Source of the DNA: Pseudomonas sp. Teo4
GTDB lineage: Bacteria > Pseudomonadota > Gammaproteobacteria > Pseudomonadales > Pseudomonadaceae
Reading direction: 5' to 3'
Assembly: GCF_034387475.1 (NCBI RefSeq)
Contig: NZ_JAXCIL010000002.1
Coordinates: 2,046,001-2,110,000 of the forward strand
DNA: 64,000 nt
Shown here: piece by piece, positions 60,729 to 64,000 of the stretch
Layout: each line of letters starts with the position of its first letter
Numbering within the stretch: position 1 is the stretch's first letter
Program-made: the position numbers and the translations under genes
Notes under the pieces: model-generated
Database searches by the model: none
What the model was told of the DNA's origin: nothing
What the model saw: only the letters and a program-made list of their open reading frames with translations

Positions 60729-62171
60729 TCACTGGCCAGCTTGCGCGGTGTGCTGCGCAGGGCTGGCGAAGTTGTTGCGTTTACAAAGCTTGGCTTCGAC
60801 TTTGCGGGTACCGTCTTCCGGGCCCTGGACTTCGACGGCCAGCAGGTTCTGGCTGGCCCAGTCTTCGTCTTCGCGCATCTGGAACACGAAGCGGCCGTCG
60901 GTTTCCGAGGTGTCCGGCTTCTCGATCTTGATGTCTTCGTGGCGGCCATTGAGGTACCACAGGGTGGCCTGCAAGGTTTTCACCGAGGTGTCCTCGAACT
61001 TGAAGTCCATCTGCAAGTTGCGGTTGATCAGGTCCCTGATCACGCCGCCCTTGCCGTTGACCATCAGCTCGTTCTTGCCAGGCTTGAGTTCGGCGCTGGC
61101 GCTCATCAGCGCGGGGCGTGCATCACAGCCGTCGTCGAGCAGGGCGAGAATCTGCCGCCAGATGGTTTCCTGGTCGAGGCGATACAGCGGGGAGAACTCC
61201 CAGATCAGGATCTTCGGCGGGTGGTTCTGGAACTCTTCACTGCCCAGGTACTGGATCATCGAGCCTTCCAGGCCACCGCCGGGGAAGGCGACGTTGAGCA
61301 CATCGGCGCCGATGTACTGCTGCAGGAACCCGGAGAAGTTGTAGTTCTTGCCGCTATGGCTGGTACCGACCAGGGTGATCTGGGCATTGCCGCTGTCGCC
61401 GAACAGGTCGTCGCCGCCGCTCGAACCTTTCGGTTCGGTGGCGAACTGGTCCATGTACTGCACGGCATAACTGGTGCCGCACAGCTGGCCCGCCACGTTG
61501 TGCAGGGTACCGGTCTTGCCCATGCGGCCCGATTTGTGGGTCTCGAATTCCTTGCGCGGGATGCCTTCGAATTCCGGCATCTTGTGCACGGTCTCGGCCA
61601 CGATCTTCGCTGCGCGTTCGGCGCCGTAAGGCGTCCAGTGCTGGTCGCCGCGGAAGTAGAAGTCCTTGCCCTGATCGGCGGCGGCCAATTGCTCGTTGGT
61701 CAGCGGCGAAAGGTCGGGCACGTTGTAGCCCATCTTGGCGAAACGCTGCAGCATGGCCTGGTAGTTGCCCAGGGCCTTCTGGTAGTTGAAGGCGGCTTTC
61801 TCTTCAGGCTTGAGCATGTTGCGGTTCACCAGCCCGCGGGTCGGCTGGTACACCACGACCAGTTCCACGCCGCGTTTCTTGAAGGCGTCGTGCACTTGCT
61901 GCAGGCGTTTGTAGCCCGACGGTGTGGTGTCGAATTCGGTGCGCAGGTCTTCACGGGTACGGAACAGCCAGTCGCCCTGGGCTTGCACCAGGGTGGTGAA
62001 GTTCTGCTGGTAACGCGTGGTGTAGCGGCTGGCATCGTGTGCTTCGGGGCACAGCTGGCAGCAGGGCTCGGCGGTGAAGGTCGGGGCTTTCACGTCGTCG
62101 GCGCGCACGCCCTGGCTGATGGCCAGGAGGGCGGCGGACAGACCGAGCAGTTTCATCAGGTGTGGGGTCAT
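60729..62171 (-). CDS. algX: Alginate O-acetyltransferase/biosynthesis protein AlgX
   Basis: 480-aa periplasmic acetyltransferase. Signal peptide ends near VRA/DDVK (~24). Catalytic Asp176 and His178 in [11 protein letters not shown] and Ser271 in LVGTSHSGK, two positions shifted from P. aeruginosa AlgX. The C-terminal ~130 residues form the carbohydrate-binding module. CCQLC near residue 37-41 fits the family disulfides. 13 nt after algG and 7 nt before algL. Confidence 0.96.
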   Translation of the reverse strand: MTPHLMKLLGLSAALLAISQGVRADDVKAPTFTAEPCCQLCPEAHDASRYTTRYQQNFTTLVQAQGDWLFRTREDLRTEFDTTPSGYKRLQQVHDAFKKRGVELVVVYQPTRGLVNRNMLKPEEKAAFNYQKALGNYQAMLQRFAKMGYNVPDLSPLTNEQLAAADQGKDFYFRGDQHWTPYGAERAAKIVAETVHKMPEFEGIPRKEFETHKSGRMGKTGTLHNVAGQLCGTSYAVQYMDQFATEPKGSSGGDDLFGDSGNAQITLVGTSHSGKNYNFSGFLQQYIGADVLNVAFPGGGLEGSMIQYLGSEEFQNHPPKILIWEFSPLYRLDQETIWRQILALLDDGCDARPALMSASAELKPGKNELMVNGKGGVIRDLINRNLQMDFKFEDTSVKTLQATLWYLNGRHEDIKIEKPDTSETDGRFVFQMREDEDWASQNLLAVEVQGPEDGTRKVEAKLCKRNNFASPAQHTAQAGQ

Positions 62172-62184
62172 GGTCGGGGCTTCC

Positions 62185-63744
62185 TTAGTCGATCATTTCG
62201 GTCTGGCGTTCGACCGGGTCGATCAGCACAGCCTTCTGCTGGCGTACCAGCAGGTCGAGGATTTCGTCCTGGCGCTCGCCGAGGATGCCGTTGAGGCTGA
62301 TACCGTTGGCCTTGCGCGGGGCGAGCATGGAGACCTTGTACAGCTCGACCGAAAGCGGCGAGTCGATCGACAGCGGGCCCGAGCCATTGGCCGCCAATTC
62401 TCCGCCGACCACGATCAGCGAGACCTTGGTGTCGAACGGGTCGAGGGCGATGTCGCGGTCGGTGTCGGACAGGTCCTTGATGTGCCCGTAGACGCCCACC
62501 AGGCCGTTGGCCATGGCGATGTTCTCGTACAGACGGATGTTCACGCTGTTGCGCACGCGGATGCCGTGGCGGCGGTTGTTGATCAGCTTGTTGCCCCAGA
62601 TCAGGTTGTCGCCGCTTTCGTACAGGGTGATGCCGTCGGTGTGGTTGCGGTAGATCTCGTTGTAGGCGATCAGGTTGTTGACGCTGTTACGGTCGATCAC
62701 CACGCCCGAGAGCTTGTTGTCATAGCTCTTGTTGTTGATGATCCAACTGTCGTTGACCTCGCGCGAGACGATGATCCCGTGCTTTTTCTTGGTGCCATAC
62801 ACCGTGTTGCCAGCGATGATCAGGCGGTGCGAGCGGTCGTGCGGGTCGATGCCGTAGACGATGTTGTCGCGGTAGGTGCTGTCCTTGACCACGAAGTCCT
62901 GGGTTTCGTAGCAGTAGAAGCCGTACCACATGTCGCTGAACTCGGAGCCGATGATCCAGCCGGTGGGCTCAGGGCGGCCCATGCGCTTGGCCATGTTCGG
63001 GGTGTACTGCGAAATACTCACACCGTACGACTTGGACTTGGCGTAGCCGAAGCTGGCCATCTTGGTGTTGACGATGTAGGTCTCGGTGCCACCCCACGAC
63101 AGCAGGAATGGGCGGAACTCTTGTGGCGAGCGGAAGCTGGCCGGGGCCTTGTCCTTCTCGCGCCAGCCGGTCACCTGGGTGTCGGTGACGAACAGCTTGC
63201 CGTCGTTGACCAGGAACGAACCGCCTTCCTGGGACAGGCGCAGTTCTTTGACCTTGCCGTCGATCTCGAGAATGCCCTTCTGCCCGACCACGATCGGCAG
63301 GCGCGCCAGGTAAACACCGGGCTCGACTTCGCTCAGGTACTGATTGGGTACTTTCTTGCTCAGCTCGACCAGGTCGACATGGCCGTCATCGACGAAGATC
63401 GCCTGGGGAATGCCATGCTGGCGCTGCACCCACTCGGCGGCCTTGTTGTCGCCGCCGATGAATTCCTTGAGCGACTCTTCCTGCAGCATGCGGCGTACGC
63501 TGACCTTGCCCTTGTGGCTGCGGTCGATCTTTTTCTGCACGGCAGCGGCGGTGTAGCCGGACAGGTCGGGCAGCTTGGGCGGGTCCATGTGCAGCGGTTC
63601 GACCGGTGCACTGGACACGGTGTAGGTCTTGGCTTGCTGCAGCTCCTTGGCCTTGGTGGCGGGGGTATCCGCGAACGCAAGGCCCGAGGCCAGCAGCAGG
63701 GCGCTGGCCAGGAGGCTGTGGCGAAGGTTCGGGTGAAGGGTCAT
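62185..63744 (-). CDS. algG: Poly(beta-D-mannuronate) C5-epimerase AlgG
   Basis: 519-aa periplasmic epimerase that turns mannuronate into guluronate in the polymer. Signal peptide ends near AFA/DTPA (~26). Right-handed beta-helix with CASH-type repeats in the second half (NKSYDNKLSGVVIDRNSVNN; YGHIKDLSDTDRDI); catalytic motif DPHD at 300-303. It is 17 nt after algE and 13 nt before algX. Confidence 0.97.
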   Translation of the reverse strand: MTLHPNLRHSLLASALLLASGLAFADTPATKAKELQQAKTYTVSSAPVEPLHMDPPKLPDLSGYTAAAVQKKIDRSHKGKVSVRRMLQEESLKEFIGGDNKAAEWVQRQHGIPQAIFVDDGHVDLVELSKKVPNQYLSEVEPGVYLARLPIVVGQKGILEIDGKVKELRLSQEGGSFLVNDGKLFVTDTQVTGWREKDKAPASFRSPQEFRPFLLSWGGTETYIVNTKMASFGYAKSKSYGVSISQYTPNMAKRMGRPEPTGWIIGSEFSDMWYGFYCYETQDFVVKDSTYRDNIVYGIDPHDRSHRLIIAGNTVYGTKKKHGIIVSREVNDSWIINNKSYDNKLSGVVIDRNSVNNLIAYNEIYRNHTDGITLYESGDNLIWGNKLINNRRHGIRVRNSVNIRLYENIAMANGLVGVYGHIKDLSDTDRDIALDPFDTKVSLIVVGGELAANGSGPLSIDSPLSVELYKVSMLAPRKANGISLNGILGERQDEILDLLVRQQKAVLIDPVERQTEMID

Positions 63745-63761
63745 GTGTTTCCTCTCCCGGC

Positions 63762-64000
63762 TCAGTAGCGCCAGATCACGTCGACGAAGGCGCGGTGCAT
63801 GTACGAGTCCGCTTCCTGGCCATAGGCATCGCCTGGCTTGAACACACCGGCACGCAGGCGCACCAGGGCCGAAGGTTCGTCGATGGCCTGGCTCATCGAA
63901 GCCGGCAGCAGGCCTTGCTTGAAGTACTTGGTGACGACCACGTCCATCTCCTGGCCCAGGTCTTTCTCGCCGTTGACCAGCGGGCGGCTCACGCCGTTGT
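63762..64000 (-). CDS. algE: Alginate outer-membrane exporter AlgE, C-terminal fragment
   Basis: Only the last ~79 residues lie in the window; the frame stays open to the right edge, so the gene is cut by the window, not broken. The C-terminus [12 protein letters not shown], ending in an aromatic residue after a beta strand, and the charged [20 protein letters not shown] stretch fit the 18-strand AlgE barrel. The Met at 63992 is internal, not a start. Confidence 0.9.
   Translation of the reverse strand, partial: NGVSRPLVNGEKDLGQEMDVVVTKYFKQGLLPASMSQAIDEPSALVRLRAGVFKPGDAYGQEADSYMHRAFVDVIWRY

Overview
The window is high-GC Pseudomonas chromosome, most likely of the P. putida group. Evidence includes an hmgR/hmgABC homogentisate cluster, a FabV-type enoyl reductase, a short LOV photoreceptor nearly identical in plan to PpSB1-LOV, the alg polymerisation operon and many putida-style REP doublets (12 annotated). 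No phage, IS, CRISPR array, rRNA or tRNA gene was found.

Layout. 1-4.2 kb: a four-gene minus-strand agmatine operon with two agmatine deiminases, one carrying a Tat signal (agu2ABCA' type), facing a LysR gene. 5.2-9.7 kb: fabV, an alpha/beta hydrolase, and a folM-DUF1244-HopJ-like operon. 9.1-11.9 kb: a probable light-response module (class II LitR/MerR regulator, short LOV protein, PilZ-like protein, ABM-domain membrane protein). 12-16.7 kb: flavodoxin, a LysR facing cidAB-like genes, a hydrolase and an SDR. 17-21.2 kb: hmgR and hmgA-fahA-maiA with a 17-bp palindromic operator between them. 21.2-25.1 kb: SirB1-like protein, leucine dehydrogenase, yebG with a LexA box, psiE, DUF3509, short HPF. 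25.2-26.3 kb: two inverted copies of an imperfect palindromic repeat flank a small AT-rich gene. 26.3-37.5 kb: an iron block with fecA-fecR-fecI, a divergent DUF3649-PepSY-DUF3325 set, a second sigma/anti-sigma/receptor set and an AraC gene. 37.7-40.9 kb: EamA exporter, 2-ketoaldonate reductase, LysR. 41-45.8 kb: aromatic-acid-type efflux operon (outer-membrane factor, FUSC, DUF1656, HlyD). 45.9-52.1 kb: third copy of the long repeat, universal stress protein, LysR, and an EmrAB-type MFS tripartite pump. 52.1-54.6 kb: SDR, a small membrane protein and an AT-rich gene of unknown function. 54.65-64 kb: minus-strand alginate genes algA-F-J-I-L-X-G and the C-terminal end of algE, which runs off the window.

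How the genes work together. The agu2 operon takes agmatine to putrescine through N-carbamoylputrescine in the cytoplasm, with a second deiminase and a polyamine-binding protein predicted in the periplasm. The hmg genes turn homogentisate into fumarate and acetoacetate under IclR-type repression. The two iron systems are built for cell-surface signalling: receptor N-terminal (STN) domain to FecR to ECF sigma. The alg genes cover epimerisation, lysis, O-acetylation and export of alginate plus GDP-mannose precursor supply.

The most interesting spots are the Tat-exported agmatine deiminase, the LOV/LitR/PilZ-like neighbourhood, the repeat-flanked AT-rich gene, the unrecognised AT-rich protein at 53.8 kb, and a REP doublet inside the alg operon.
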